Assembly: GCA_963758505.1 (NCBI GenBank)
Contig: CAVWVJ010000003.1
Span: 620,001-684,000 of the forward strand
Length of the DNA stretch: 64,000 nucleotides
Reading direction: 5' to 3'
DNA from: Korobacter sp963758505
GTDB lineage: Bacteria; Acidobacteriota; Terriglobia; Terriglobales; Acidobacteriaceae
Under the pieces are notes generated by a model. It was given only the letters and a program-made list of their open reading frames with translations. It had not been told where the DNA came from and made no database searches. Position numbers and translations under genes: made by a program. Within the stretch, counting starts at the first letter, position 1, and each line of letters starts with the position of its first letter. Positions 28,362-37,921 of this stretch are shown here, in pieces.

Positions 28362-29783
28362 ATGAGGTTCAGGCCGCTTTTCGCTATATCGCTATCGATT
28401 GTTTTTCTTACTGGATTCACTTCCATCGCTTTGGCACAGGGCGGCTTGGCTTGCGATGGAGTGACGGGTATGACCGCCGCGATAACGAACCTGATCACAG
28501 TCGCGACGCCGGGGAGCCAGGTGCAGTTACCCACTGGGGTCTGTGTGCTTGATTCAAAATTGGTTATTGGAAAATCTATCAGCTTAATTGGAGCCTCGAA
28601 GACAGGCACTACATTGATGTTACGTAACGCCGTCAACGCCGATGCGATCGAAGTCTCGGCATCAAGAGTAACTATCCTCAATCTTACCGTCGACGGAAAT
28701 GTGGCGGGACAGACGGCGAACCACAACGCGATCACCTTTGACGACGGTCTGTCCGAACTCTCGGTAACAAACGCGGTGATTCAGAATGCAGGGAACGATT
28801 GCTTGCACTTCGGATCCAATTCGAGTGTACAGGTGCAAGGAAACACCCTTCGAGGATGTGGACATAATCAGCTCTCTTATACGTCTGGCACCGCGATCAC
28901 AAGCGACGTCTGGGTGCTGGACAACCTGATTGATGGTTCTAACGCAGGCCCGAAAGGCTTCTGCGCCATCTTGATCGGACCTACCACGGGAGCATTGAGC
29001 AATGTCATTCTCAAGGACAACATCGTTAGCTACGAGCTGAGCTCGATCGAAACCGATGGCATCGTCGTGTCACAAGGAGGAACGACAGGAACGGTCACGA
29101 ACGTTGTTGTGGCGCACAATCTTGTCTCGTCGGCCGGTACGCCATCCGGTGCGAACAATGGCATCGAGCTGTGGGGGGTCAACCAGTTCGTGGTGGGTGC
29201 AAATGTCGTTTCGAACGCAAAGGCGGGAATTCTAATCGATCCATGCGCAAGTTGCCTGCTGGGTGGAACCATTGCAGAGAATGTAATCAGCGATTCAACT
29301 TCGGCTGGTGTGGTTGGCATCTACGAGCGAGTTCCGGCAGTGACCATCACGGGCAACACAGTTACCGGATACGCAAGCGGAACCGGCATACTCGCTTCGG
29401 GCGACTCAACTTCCATCGCTTCAAACAGTTTGTACGCCAATGGCCACCAGATCATTGTGCGTGGTAACAATTCGTATGTCTCAGCAAATCTGGTGTCGGG
29501 TGGAACTTACGGCATCATCAGCGACGTGAGCGCAAATGGACTGTTTTTCGGAAACAACAAATTCGCGAACACCTTCTGGGGAATCTTGTTCCGAGCGACG
29601 TCGTATAGCGGCGGGATTGTCTCAGGGAATGTATTCACGAATGTGCATTCCCCCTATTCCGGAATCCCGAGCACGGGCGTCTCTGTGGTTGGTGTGAACC
29701 ACCTCGTGCCGTGTCCTGCGGGAAAATCGGCTCCCTTGAGCATTAACAGTATTGGCGAATTGACCGAAGGTGCCTGCATATAG
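28362..29783 (+). CDS. secreted right-handed parallel beta-helix protein
   Basis: The 473-residue product has a signal peptide (PLFAISLSIVFLTGFTSIALAQ) and then rung-like repeats of NxI/V-type segments across its length (for example VTILNLTVDGN, LSVTNAVIQNAGNDCLHF, VVVAHNLVSSA, AVTITGNTVTGYASGTGI). This is the pectate-lyase-like parallel beta-helix pattern. Catalytic residues are not identifiable by eye, so polysaccharide binding or lysis is only a guess. A GGAG seven bases before the ATG at 28362 sets the start. It is the sole recognisable cargo of the tRNA-Arg insert. Confidence 0.85.
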   Translation: MRFRPLFAISLSIVFLTGFTSIALAQGGLACDGVTGMTAAITNLITVATPGSQVQLPTGVCVLDSKLVIGKSISLIGASKTGTTLMLRNAVNADAIEVSASRVTILNLTVDGNVAGQTANHNAITFDDGLSELSVTNAVIQNAGNDCLHFGSNSSVQVQGNTLRGCGHNQLSYTSGTAITSDVWVLDNLIDGSNAGPKGFCAILIGPTTGALSNVILKDNIVSYELSSIETDGIVVSQGGTTGTVTNVVVAHNLVSSAGTPSGANNGIELWGVNQFVVGANVVSNAKAGILIDPCASCLLGGTIAENVISDSTSAGVVGIYERVPAVTITGNTVTGYASGTGILASGDSTSIASNSLYANGHQIIVRGNNSYVSANLVSGGTYGIISDVSANGLFFGNNKFANTFWGILFRATSYSGGIVSGNVFTNVHSPYSGIPSTGVSVVGVNHLVPCPAGKSAPLSINSIGELTEGACI

Positions 29784-29895
29784 CAATTTCGGTTGCTGCA
29801 ACGCCCGCGTTGCACAGACCTCGCAGTGGCCGCTTGCCCGCACTCGGATGGCATCTCAGGATCTCGCCTGTGAGCTCGCGCCCGCAACCCGGCTC

Positions 29896-29921
29896 GAGTT
29901 CGATTCTCTCAGGGCGCGCCA
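29896..29921 (+). repeat. attachment-site repeat, right
   Basis: An exact 26-base copy of the tRNA-Arg 3' end. The bases just upstream do not resemble the rest of the tRNA, so this is a 3' fragment and not a degenerate second tRNA gene. Confidence 0.8.
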
Positions 29922-30019
29922 TCTTTTCCCCTGCCGCCGGTGCGGCGCCTCTTCGCCCGGCTACACCGCACACTTGGATTCCAACGGGCGGGACGAGCCC
30001 GCCCTCCTGAAGGCCGCAA

Positions 30020-30280
30020 CTACGTAATGATCACGTTCTTCGGATTACCCAAGGTTGAGCAAGGCGCCGAGTTGTAGGGATACGTGCCCGCCTGGTTAAT
30101 CAAGCTGCAGGCCACCTTGGAACTTGGATTCACGGTGATCGGACTGGGCAGAGAGAACGGCCAGGTGCTGCCGGTAACCTGGGTTATCTGCACTGTGTCC
30201 GTGTTCGAATTGTTGTGCCAGTTGAAATCTTGCTTCTTTACACCATTCCATTGGTCCTTACACACCAATACGTCTGCCAT
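30020..30280 (-). CDS. small protein of unknown function (86 aa)
   Basis: The product starts MADVLVCKDQWNGVKKQDFNWHNNSNTD and ends with a Cys-containing part (KVACSLINQAGTYPYNSAPC, then NPKNVIIT). The last part looks like the end of a cupredoxin or Ig-like sandwich, a weak resemblance. There is no signal peptide. A strong AAGGAG lies nine bases before the ATG, so it is very likely translated. It follows the tRNA-Arg insert and precedes the kinase gene; all of 29922-30357 is otherwise empty. Confidence 0.75.
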   Translation of the reverse strand: MADVLVCKDQWNGVKKQDFNWHNNSNTDTVQITQVTGSTWPFSLPSPITVNPSSKVACSLINQAGTYPYNSAPCSTLGNPKNVIIT

Positions 30281-30357
30281 CGCTTGAATCTCCTTTCAAA
30301 AACGGAGGAGCAGTATAGCCACTAGATACTACCGAGGCCAGTAAAACCTTGTACGGC

Positions 30358-33012
30358 CTAGCTCCCCACCAGCGCTTGGAACGCGGAGTTGTCTTTCAGG
30401 TGATCGAAGGTCGGATAGTCGTGCAGCTTGGCAGCGGGATACCCGGCATGCACCGCCTTCGCGAGCCATTCCAGTGCCAGCCCGGTTTCGCCGAGTTCGT
30501 TGTAGACCTGCGCAGCACTGAGCAGAAGTTCTTTCTCGCCGTGTCCGTATTGCAGGGCCTGTCCCAGGTAGAGCAGAGCATGCTCCCGGTCGCCGAGCAT
30601 TGCGTAGTACTCGCAGATGTCGCTGAGCACATCGGTGTCGTGCGGATTCACTTTCAGTTGTTCGGCGCTCATTTCGATTGCTTTGCGATAGGCCTGCATC
30701 GCCTCGTTTTTCTTGCCTCCGTAGTAGAGCGCCGCCCCCAGGTTCCCCCAGGTCACATATTGATTCGGGTCGAGTTTACTTGCCTGCTGATAAGCCGCCG
30801 CGGCCTGGGAGAAATCCCGCGTGCAGAAGTAAGCGGTCCCCAGGTTAGCGTATGCACCATAGGTTGGACGCAATGCGATTGACCTCTTCAGCGGGGCGAT
30901 CGCATCGGAGTAGCGGCCCATTTCGTTATAGGTACCAGCCAGGTTCACGTATCCGACGTAGCCCTCGGGCGCCAGTTGGGTCACCTTCGTGAACATCTCG
31001 GCGGCTTTTGCATATTCGCCGCGACGGTAATAGAACCCACCCAGCGCGTTATAGGCAAAATAGCTCTGCGGATGTGCGTCCACCGTGCGCAGGTACGCCT
31101 TCTCCGCCTCATCGATCGATCCCTGGTGTTCCAGCGCCAGCGACAATCCCAGCGCTGCGGTTTGGCTGGATGGCTCCAGTTCGACAGCCCTTTGATATTC
31201 GCCCGATGCAGCGCGGTACTGCCCGGTGCCGTCTTCCACCAAGCCGAGGCAGATGTGTCCCGCTTGCCCTGCATTCCCGAGCTTCACCGCGTCGTCGCAC
31301 TCGGTCTTCGCCAAGGCCGTCCACTTTTTATCTTTGCTGAGCGAATACTTGCGCCAATAGGCCTCGCCGAGCGCGGCCTTGGCCATTCCGAAACCCGGGT
31401 CGATCTTGATCGCATCTTTCGCCATCACAATGGCGTTCTCAACGTTTTCCGGCTGCGAATAATCCACCAGGTACCCGCGAGCGCGCAGATAGTAGTCATA
31501 CGCGGCAGGCTGCGTAGTTCCGTGGACCTTCAGGGCCGTCTGCTCCTCGGAACGCAGGTTCAAATGCAGCGCACGGACGGTCCCCTGGGCAATGTCATCC
31601 TCTATCGAAAACAAATCACCGCTGGGTACCGTAATGCTGTCACCGGCAAGTGTGCGGCCGCTGCGCGCATCGACCACTGTGTAAGTGGCGTGAATCAAAT
31701 CGCCGGAAGGCTCCAGTCCGACAGAAATGCCGAGGTTCGCTCCGAACTGCGTACGCGCGTCGGCAAGCGACGAGACGTGCTTCTCCTGCAGGTTTCGGGC
31801 GGCGATCACCTCCAGCGCACGGTCCTGGCTCAACTGGCTGAGTTTGGCCGCTACACTTTCCACCAGGCCTTCGCCTAACGCTGTCAGCTTCGGATCTCCA
31901 TCCACCGCCTTGAATGGCAGGACCGCGAGGATCGGCGTCTGCGGCAATGCCGCTTGCTCCGAGGCGGGCTGCGACTTCGAGAAATGCAACATCCTGGGAT
32001 CGACCTTGTACAAAATGGCAAGAGCGGCAGTTGCTGCCAGAACCACCAGCGCAACGACCAGCTCCCGCCGTCGCGATCTCTTTGGCTCTACCTTCGCTAT
32101 TCTGGCTTCCGGCTTAGGGACCTCCGCCGAAATCGTCCCGCCGCGCTCAACCGCGCGAAGGTCTGCCAGCAGGGCGGTCGCACTGGGATAACGGTTTTCC
32201 GGATCCTTCTCCAGCAGGCGGGAAACAATCTGCACGACCGGCGCGGGCACATTCTTGTTGACGTCCTTCAAAGATGGCACTTCGGCGTGCAATACCCTGC
32301 CCAGAGTGCCGACAAAGCTGTCGGCTGCAAACGGTTGCTTGCCGCCAAGCATCTCGTAGAAAACTAAACCCAGCGAGAACAGGTCCGCGCGCCCGTCATA
32401 GAGCTTCTGCGTCAGCACCTCCGGCGCCATATACGCGGGGGTGCCGCTGAAAGCGCCTTTCATCGTCGCCAGGGACTGCGTCGCCTGGTCGGCACCGCCG
32501 AATGCAAAATGCTTGGCCACTCCGAAATCCAGGACCTTCACCCGTCCTGTGGGGGTCAGCATGATATTTTCCGGCTTGATATCGCAATGCACGATGTGTT
32601 CTGCGTGCGCGGCTTCCAGCCCTTCCGCGCATTGCTTGGCAATACTGAGAAATTCATCCGTCGTGATCGGCTTTTCGCATCGCCGCCGCAGCGTAATCCC
32701 CTCGATGTACTCCATCACGACAAGGATTTCGCCTTTGTCCTCGAGCACATCGTAGATCTGTGCAATGTTCGGGGTATTCAGGATTGACGCACGCTGCGCT
32801 TCTTTGAGAAACCTGGCGCGGTCACCTTCATCGAACTGCAGCTCCGGCGCCATCCGCTTGATGGCAACCTTGCGGGTCAGCAGGGTGTCTTCGGCGGCAT
32901 AGACCTGGCCCATGCCTCCAACCCCTAAGCGTTCGCCAACGCGAAAGCGACCGATCGTGGTGCCGGCCGCGGGTCCAGCAGCTTTCTTGGTGTCTTCGGG
33001 TGCGTCAGGCAT
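30358..33012 (-). CDS. membrane Ser/Thr protein kinase with TolB-like and TPR domains
   Basis: The 884 residues comprise a Hanks-type kinase domain (about 22-285), one membrane helix (about 318-336, ELVVALVVLAATAALAILY), a TolB-N-like section (about 355-490) and at least eight TPR units to the end. The kinase motifs are GVGGMGQVYAAED, VAIKRM, HIVHCDIKPENIML and LDFGVAK. HCD replaces the common HRD, so it is a non-RD kinase. The layout is typical of acidobacterial PknB-like proteins, signalling from an extracytoplasmic sensor; targets are unknown. Full catalytic Lys, Asp and DFG are present. Confidence 0.93.
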   Translation of the reverse strand: MPDAPEDTKKAAGPAAGTTIGRFRVGERLGVGGMGQVYAAEDTLLTRKVAIKRMAPELQFDEGDRARFLKEAQRASILNTPNIAQIYDVLEDKGEILVVMEYIEGITLRRRCEKPITTDEFLSIAKQCAEGLEAAHAEHIVHCDIKPENIMLTPTGRVKVLDFGVAKHFAFGGADQATQSLATMKGAFSGTPAYMAPEVLTQKLYDGRADLFSLGLVFYEMLGGKQPFAADSFVGTLGRVLHAEVPSLKDVNKNVPAPVVQIVSRLLEKDPENRYPSATALLADLRAVERGGTISAEVPKPEARIAKVEPKRSRRRELVVALVVLAATAALAILYKVDPRMLHFSKSQPASEQAALPQTPILAVLPFKAVDGDPKLTALGEGLVESVAAKLSQLSQDRALEVIAARNLQEKHVSSLADARTQFGANLGISVGLEPSGDLIHATYTVVDARSGRTLAGDSITVPSGDLFSIEDDIAQGTVRALHLNLRSEEQTALKVHGTTQPAAYDYYLRARGYLVDYSQPENVENAIVMAKDAIKIDPGFGMAKAALGEAYWRKYSLSKDKKWTALAKTECDDAVKLGNAGQAGHICLGLVEDGTGQYRAASGEYQRAVELEPSSQTAALGLSLALEHQGSIDEAEKAYLRTVDAHPQSYFAYNALGGFYYRRGEYAKAAEMFTKVTQLAPEGYVGYVNLAGTYNEMGRYSDAIAPLKRSIALRPTYGAYANLGTAYFCTRDFSQAAAAYQQASKLDPNQYVTWGNLGAALYYGGKKNEAMQAYRKAIEMSAEQLKVNPHDTDVLSDICEYYAMLGDREHALLYLGQALQYGHGEKELLLSAAQVYNELGETGLALEWLAKAVHAGYPAAKLHDYPTFDHLKDNSAFQALVGS

Positions 33013-33232
33013 AAGGGTCCGCGAAGAGTGCGAACATTGTAATGCTCGCTATTCCAATGCGGAAGCTATCTTCTCATGTTGCCGCTGCGTGTCTCCATGC
33101 CGCTCACTCTCTGCCCCGCAGCCCTCGTGAGACCGAGCAGCCAGTAAAAAACCAACCGGAAACGGCACCCTGGAGCCAACGTCCTTCCGGACGGTATTGC
33201 ACCACCTCGGGGCCAGGCAGCATCTTAGAGAC

Positions 33233-36200
33233 ATGCCGCCCCGCCGCCCCAAAGCCGGAGCTGAGGATGTCCTTTCGCTCTTCCATGCTCCCGCCCGCGA
33301 GTGGTTCGAGGCGGTATTTGACGGCCCGACCCGCCCACAGCAGATGGGATGGCCGGCAATTGCGCGAGGCGATTCGACCCTGGTACTCGCGCCGACCGGC
33401 ACCGGTAAGACCTTGGCAGCGTTTCTCTGGGCAATCGATCGCCTGATGTTCGAGCCGGTACCCGAAAAGAATGCTCGCTGCCGGATCCTCTACATTTCTC
33501 CCATCAAAGCATTAGCGGTCGATGTCGAGCGCAACCTGCGCTCGCCCCTGGTAGGCATTGCGCATGCCGCGCGCCGGTTGGGCATTCCCTTCCACGAACC
33601 CACCGTCGCAGTGCGCACCGGCGACACGCCCGCCAGCGAACGCGCCCGCTTTCAGCGGCAGCCCGCCGACATCCTGATCACGACGCCGGAGTCCCTCTAC
33701 CTGCTCCTCACCTCCAACGCCCGCGAAGCTCTCAGGTCGGTGGAGACCGTTATCCTCGATGAGATTCACGCCCTTGTTCCCACCAAGCGAGGCACCCATC
33801 TCAGCCTTTCGCTGGAACGTCTGGAGCACCTGACCGGCCGCCGGGTTCAGCGGATCGGTCTCTCTGCAACGCAGCGGCCATTGGAAGAGGTCTCACACTT
33901 TCTCGCAGGCGTTGAAAACACCAACCCGACTCCCTCTGACGAACCGGAACGCCTTGCATTGGCCGAAGAACTGGAAGTGGAGAGCGGCGGTGTCCGGTAC
34001 CGCGCAGTGACGATCGTGGACGCAAGCGAACCGAAGCGATTGGATTTGCGGGTAGAGGTCCCCGTTGAAAACATGGCGGCGCTCGACGAAATCGTTCCCT
34101 TGCCGAGCGGCCCTGCCTCGCAGGGACCGGTGCGCCCATCGATCTGGAGCGCGATCCATCCGACACTCCTGAAACTCGTCCGCGAGCATCGCTCGACTTT
34201 GATCTTCGTCAACAGCCGCCGGCTGGCCGAGCGAATCTCCGGTGCGATCAACGATCTTGCCGGCGAACCACTCGTTCGGGCGCATCACGGCAGCGTGTCC
34301 GTAGGACAGCGCAAGGAAATCGAAGAGCTTCTGAAGTCCGGCCAATTGCGCGGCCTGGTCGCAACCTCGTCGCTCGAGCTGGGTATCGACATGGGCGCCG
34401 TTGATCTCGTGGTGCAGATCGAAGCGCCACCCTCGGTCGCGAGCGGCATGCAGCGCATCGGGCGCGCCAGCCACCAGGTGGGCGCGGTGAGCAAGGGGCT
34501 GATCTTCCCCAAGTATCGTGCCGATCTCGTCGCCTGCGCCGCCGTAACGGCTGCCATGCAGAACGGTGAAGTCGAATCCATCCGTTACCCGCGCAATGCG
34601 CTCGATGTCCTCGCGCAGCAAATTGTTGCGACCGTCGCCATGGAACCCTGGCGCGTCGACGATCTCTTTCACTTTGTCCGTCGCAGTGCGCCCTTCGCCT
34701 CTTTGTCACGTTCGCTCTTCGACGGTGTACTCGACATGCTCTCCGGCCGTTATCCTTCCGACGAATTCGCGGAGCTTCGGCCGCGCATTACCTGGGACCG
34801 CGTGGAGAACACGCTCACCGCCCGCCAGGGCGCCAAGAGTATTGCGATCGCCAATGGTGGCACGATTCCAGATCGCGGCCTCTACGGAGTCTTTCTCGCG
34901 GGAACGGAAAAGGGCGGGCGCCTCGGCGAACTCGACGAAGAGATGGTCTTCGAGAGCCGGCCAGGCGAAACCATCATCCTGGGCGCCTCCACCTGGCGCA
35001 TTGAAGAGATCACTCACGACCGCGTTCTGGTGTCGCCCGCACCCGGAGAGCCCGGCAAAATGCCCTTCTGGCACGGCGATACCGCGGGGCGGCCCGCCGA
35101 GTTCGGCGAGCGTATCGGCGCCATGACCCGCCGCCTGCTCGATCTTCCACGCGGCGCCGCCATTGCCACCTTGATCGAAACCAACAAGCTTGATGAGAAT
35201 GCCGCCGAAAATTTGCTCCGTTACCTTGAAGATCAGCGCGCGGCCACGCAGCAAGTTCCCTCGGACAAAGACATCGTCGTCGAACGCTGCCGCGACGAAC
35301 TCGGGGACTGGCGCGTCTGCGTCCTAACGCCCTACGGTAGCCGGATTCACGCCCCGTGGTGCATCGCCATCACCGCCAAGCTGCGCGCGGACTATGGCCG
35401 CGAGGTCGAAAGCATGTGGTCGGAAGATGGCTTCGTGCTCCGCCTGCCCGATTCCGATGAGCCGCTCGACATCGAAGCACTCTTCCCCAGCGTTGCCGAA
35501 TTCACCTCGCTGGTCATGCACCAGCTCGGCGGAACTTCGCTGTTCGCCGCGAAATTCCGCGAGGCCGCCGGACGCGCCCTGCTGCTCCCTCGCCGTCGCC
35601 CCGGACAACGCACCGCCCTGTGGCAGCAGCGCAAACGGGCCGCTGACCTGCTCAGCGTCGCATCGCGCTTCTCCAGCTTTCCGCTTCTGCTCGAAACCTA
35701 TCGCGAGTGCATGCGCGACGTCTTCGATCTTCCCGCCGCGGCGAGCCTGCTGCGCAATATCCAGAACGGACAGGTGAAGGTCACCAGCGTCGATTCGCAG
35801 CGCCCGTCGCCTTTTGCTTCTGCGTTGCTCTTCTCCTACATTGCGAACTACATCTACGAGGGCGACGCGCCCCTCGCGGAACGCCGCGCGCAGGCTCTCT
35901 CGATCGACCAGGCGCAACTCCAGGAGCTGCTCGGCGATACCGACTTCCGCGAACTGCTCGATGCCGCCGTTCTCGACGAAGTCGAAGCACAGTTGCAATC
36001 TCTCGAAACCGAGTATGGCGTGCGCAGCGCGGATGCCCTCCACGATCTTTTGCGACGGATCGGCGACCTCAGCGAAATCGAGATCGCGCAACGTACCGAA
36101 GAGGTCGATCCCGCCGCGCTCATTGTCCAGCTCGAGCGCGAGCGCCGCATTGTGAGAGCCACGGTCGCGGGTGAGAAACGCTACATCGCCGTTGAAGATG

Positions 36201-37921
36201 CCGCCCGTTATCGCGATGCCCTTGGGGTTCCGCTTCCTCCCGGACTTCCAGAAATCTGGCTCGCCAAAACCGAAGACCCGTTGACATCCTTACTTCGCCG
36301 CTATGCCCGAACCCACGGACCGTTCACCACCGCGCGCGCCGCCGCCCGCTTCGGCGTGGACAATGCAGCCGTCGAGCAGGCCCTCACCGCGCTGAATGCC
36401 CAAGGCAAGCTTCTCGAAGGCGAGTTCCACCCGCAAGGCAGCAGCCGCGAATGGTGCGATCCCGAAGTCCTGCGCATCATCCGCCGCAAGACGCTCGCCC
36501 GTCTGCGCAAGGAAGTCGAACCCGTCGACGAAGCGGTGTACGCGCGCCTCATCACCCGCTGGCAAGGCGTTTCCACGCCACGCCGGGGCGTCGACGCTGT
36601 TCTCGATGCGGTCGAGTTGCTGCAGGGTGTACCTCTCCCGGCCAGCGTGCTGGAACGCGACATTCTTCCCGCTCGCGTGAAGGAATATCAACGCGGCGAC
36701 CTTGACGCCCTCATCGCTGCCGGCGATGTCATCTGGGTTGGCGTCGAACGCCTCGGACGCCGCGATGGACGCATCGCCCTCTACACCGCGCAAAACTTCG
36801 CGCGCCTTCTGGCTCCCATCGAACTCCGGCCCCGGGTGGAACTTTCCGAGCTGGCGCAAAAGCTTCTCGAATTCCTCAAGACCCAGGGTGCCTCGTTCTT
36901 CCCCGCTCTGCTGCAGGCCTCCGGCGCAGGCTTCTTCGCCGAGACCCTCGACGCTCTCTGGGAGCTTGTCTGGGCCGGCCTGGTCACCAACGACACTCTT
37001 CAGCCCCTGCGCGCCATGGTTACCGGCAGCGGCGATGGCAAACGTTCGTCGGAGGAACGCAAGACGGGACGCCCCGAGGCGCTCCTGCGCGCGCGTGGCC
37101 GCTCGGGATCTCCCGCCGGCCAGGGTCGCTGGTCGCTCGTCGAAACTCGCCGCGTTGCTGCTCCGACAGCCACCGAATGGAGTGCCGCCACCGCGCAACA
37201 GCTCCTGAATCGCTACGGTATCGTCACTCGCGAGGCCGTCGCCGCCGAAGGCCTGCCCGGCGGCTTTAGCGCCGTCTATCCAACCTTGCGCACCATGGAA
37301 GATAGCGGCCTGGTGCGGCGCGGCATGTTCGTGAGCGGTTTGGGCGCGGCCCAGTTCGCCATGAACTCTGCTGTCGATATGTTGCGCACCTTGCGCAAGG
37401 TTCCTGACATTCCGGAGGCCCTGCACCTCGCCAGCGTCGACCCCGCCAATCCTTACGGTTCGATACTTCGATGGCCGTCGAACGATGAGGATGTTTCTAA
37501 GCCGATGCTCTCGCGCACGGTTGGGACCAGCGTCGTTTTGGTCGATGGCAGGCTCGCTGCTTATCTGCGGCGCAGCAGCGATGCAATCACCGTGTTCCTT
37601 CCCGACGCCGAACCGGATCAGTCAACGACCGCCCGGGCCCTGGCAAAGAAGCTGGCGGAGGTCGCCATCGCCCGCCAGAAATACAAAACCGGCCTGCTCG
37701 TCGGAGAGATCAATGGAGTTCGCGCCCAGGAACATTTCCTGGCCCGCTTCCTGCAAGAAGCAGGATTCGTGGCGACTGCTTTCGGCTACCAGATGCGCCG
37801 GGTGGGCGGCCCTGTCACGGCTCGCAATCTCCCGCCTGAAGATGAGGCTGAGAACGGACCGGACGACGAACCCGTGGAAGATCCAGAGAACCCAGCCACG
37901 CAGGATCGGCGGCGCGCGTAG
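33233..37921 (+). CDS. lhr: large ATP-dependent helicase Lhr
   Basis: Lhr is a 3'-5' DNA helicase of superfamily 2 with DNA-repair links. The 1562-residue product matches long-form Lhr. It has Walker A (APTGTGKT, residues 53-60), LDEIHALVPTKRGTHLS, motif III GLSATQRP, STLIFVNSRR, LELGIDMGAVDLVVQIEAPPSVASGMQRIGRASHQ (motif VI), then the winged-helix/Lhr-core part and the long C-terminal extension ending near DDEPVEDPENPATQ. I use the ATG at 33233; the frame is open to 33197. The nei gene begins directly after the stop, so the two are coupled. Confidence 0.95.
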   Translation: MPPRRPKAGAEDVLSLFHAPAREWFEAVFDGPTRPQQMGWPAIARGDSTLVLAPTGTGKTLAAFLWAIDRLMFEPVPEKNARCRILYISPIKALAVDVERNLRSPLVGIAHAARRLGIPFHEPTVAVRTGDTPASERARFQRQPADILITTPESLYLLLTSNAREALRSVETVILDEIHALVPTKRGTHLSLSLERLEHLTGRRVQRIGLSATQRPLEEVSHFLAGVENTNPTPSDEPERLALAEELEVESGGVRYRAVTIVDASEPKRLDLRVEVPVENMAALDEIVPLPSGPASQGPVRPSIWSAIHPTLLKLVREHRSTLIFVNSRRLAERISGAINDLAGEPLVRAHHGSVSVGQRKEIEELLKSGQLRGLVATSSLELGIDMGAVDLVVQIEAPPSVASGMQRIGRASHQVGAVSKGLIFPKYRADLVACAAVTAAMQNGEVESIRYPRNALDVLAQQIVATVAMEPWRVDDLFHFVRRSAPFASLSRSLFDGVLDMLSGRYPSDEFAELRPRITWDRVENTLTARQGAKSIAIANGGTIPDRGLYGVFLAGTEKGGRLGELDEEMVFESRPGETIILGASTWRIEEITHDRVLVSPAPGEPGKMPFWHGDTAGRPAEFGERIGAMTRRLLDLPRGAAIATLIETNKLDENAAENLLRYLEDQRAATQQVPSDKDIVVERCRDELGDWRVCVLTPYGSRIHAPWCIAITAKLRADYGREVESMWSEDGFVLRLPDSDEPLDIEALFPSVAEFTSLVMHQLGGTSLFAAKFREAAGRALLLPRRRPGQRTALWQQRKRAADLLSVASRFSSFPLLLETYRECMRDVFDLPAAASLLRNIQNGQVKVTSVDSQRPSPFASALLFSYIANYIYEGDAPLAERRAQALSIDQAQLQELLGDTDFRELLDAAVLDEVEAQLQSLETEYGVRSADALHDLLRRIGDLSEIEIAQRTEEVDPAALIVQLERERRIVRATVAGEKRYIAVEDAARYRDALGVPLPPGLPEIWLAKTEDPLTSLLRRYARTHGPFTTARAAARFGVDNAAVEQALTALNAQGKLLEGEFHPQGSSREWCDPEVLRIIRRKTLARLRKEVEPVDEAVYARLITRWQGVSTPRRGVDAVLDAVELLQGVPLPASVLERDILPARVKEYQRGDLDALIAAGDVIWVGVERLGRRDGRIALYTAQNFARLLAPIELRPRVELSELAQKLLEFLKTQGASFFPALLQASGAGFFAETLDALWELVWAGLVTNDTLQPLRAMVTGSGDGKRSSEERKTGRPEALLRARGRSGSPAGQGRWSLVETRRVAAPTATEWSAATAQQLLNRYGIVTREAVAAEGLPGGFSAVYPTLRTMEDSGLVRRGMFVSGLGAAQFAMNSAVDMLRTLRKVPDIPEALHLASVDPANPYGSILRWPSNDEDVSKPMLSRTVGTSVVLVDGRLAAYLRRSSDAITVFLPDAEPDQSTTARALAKKLAEVAIARQKYKTGLLVGEINGVRAQEHFLARFLQEAGFVATAFGYQMRRVGGPVTARNLPPEDEAENGPDDEPVEDPENPATQDRRRA

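Larger units (their letters stand above)
27965..29921. mobile_element. small insert at tRNA-Arg (about 1.96 kb), integrase not found
   Basis: The DNA between the two 26-bp repeats carries one gene, the beta-helix protein (28362-29783). It is visibly richer in A and T than its neighbours, for example around 28550-28620. The first 400 bases (27965-28361) have no frame I can assign; a 65-codon minus frame at 27981-28178 is not recognisable as an integrase. It looks like a reduced or satellite-like integrative element, or the remnant of one. Confidence 0.65.

Noticed and set aside
29784..29921. Second degenerate tRNA-Arg gene
   Set aside because: Only the 3' 26 bases match; the upstream part has no D arm or anticodon arm, so it is an attachment-site fragment.
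36290..37426. Minus-strand frame of 378 codons
   Set aside because: Antisense to lhr, which is complete and in family order over this span.
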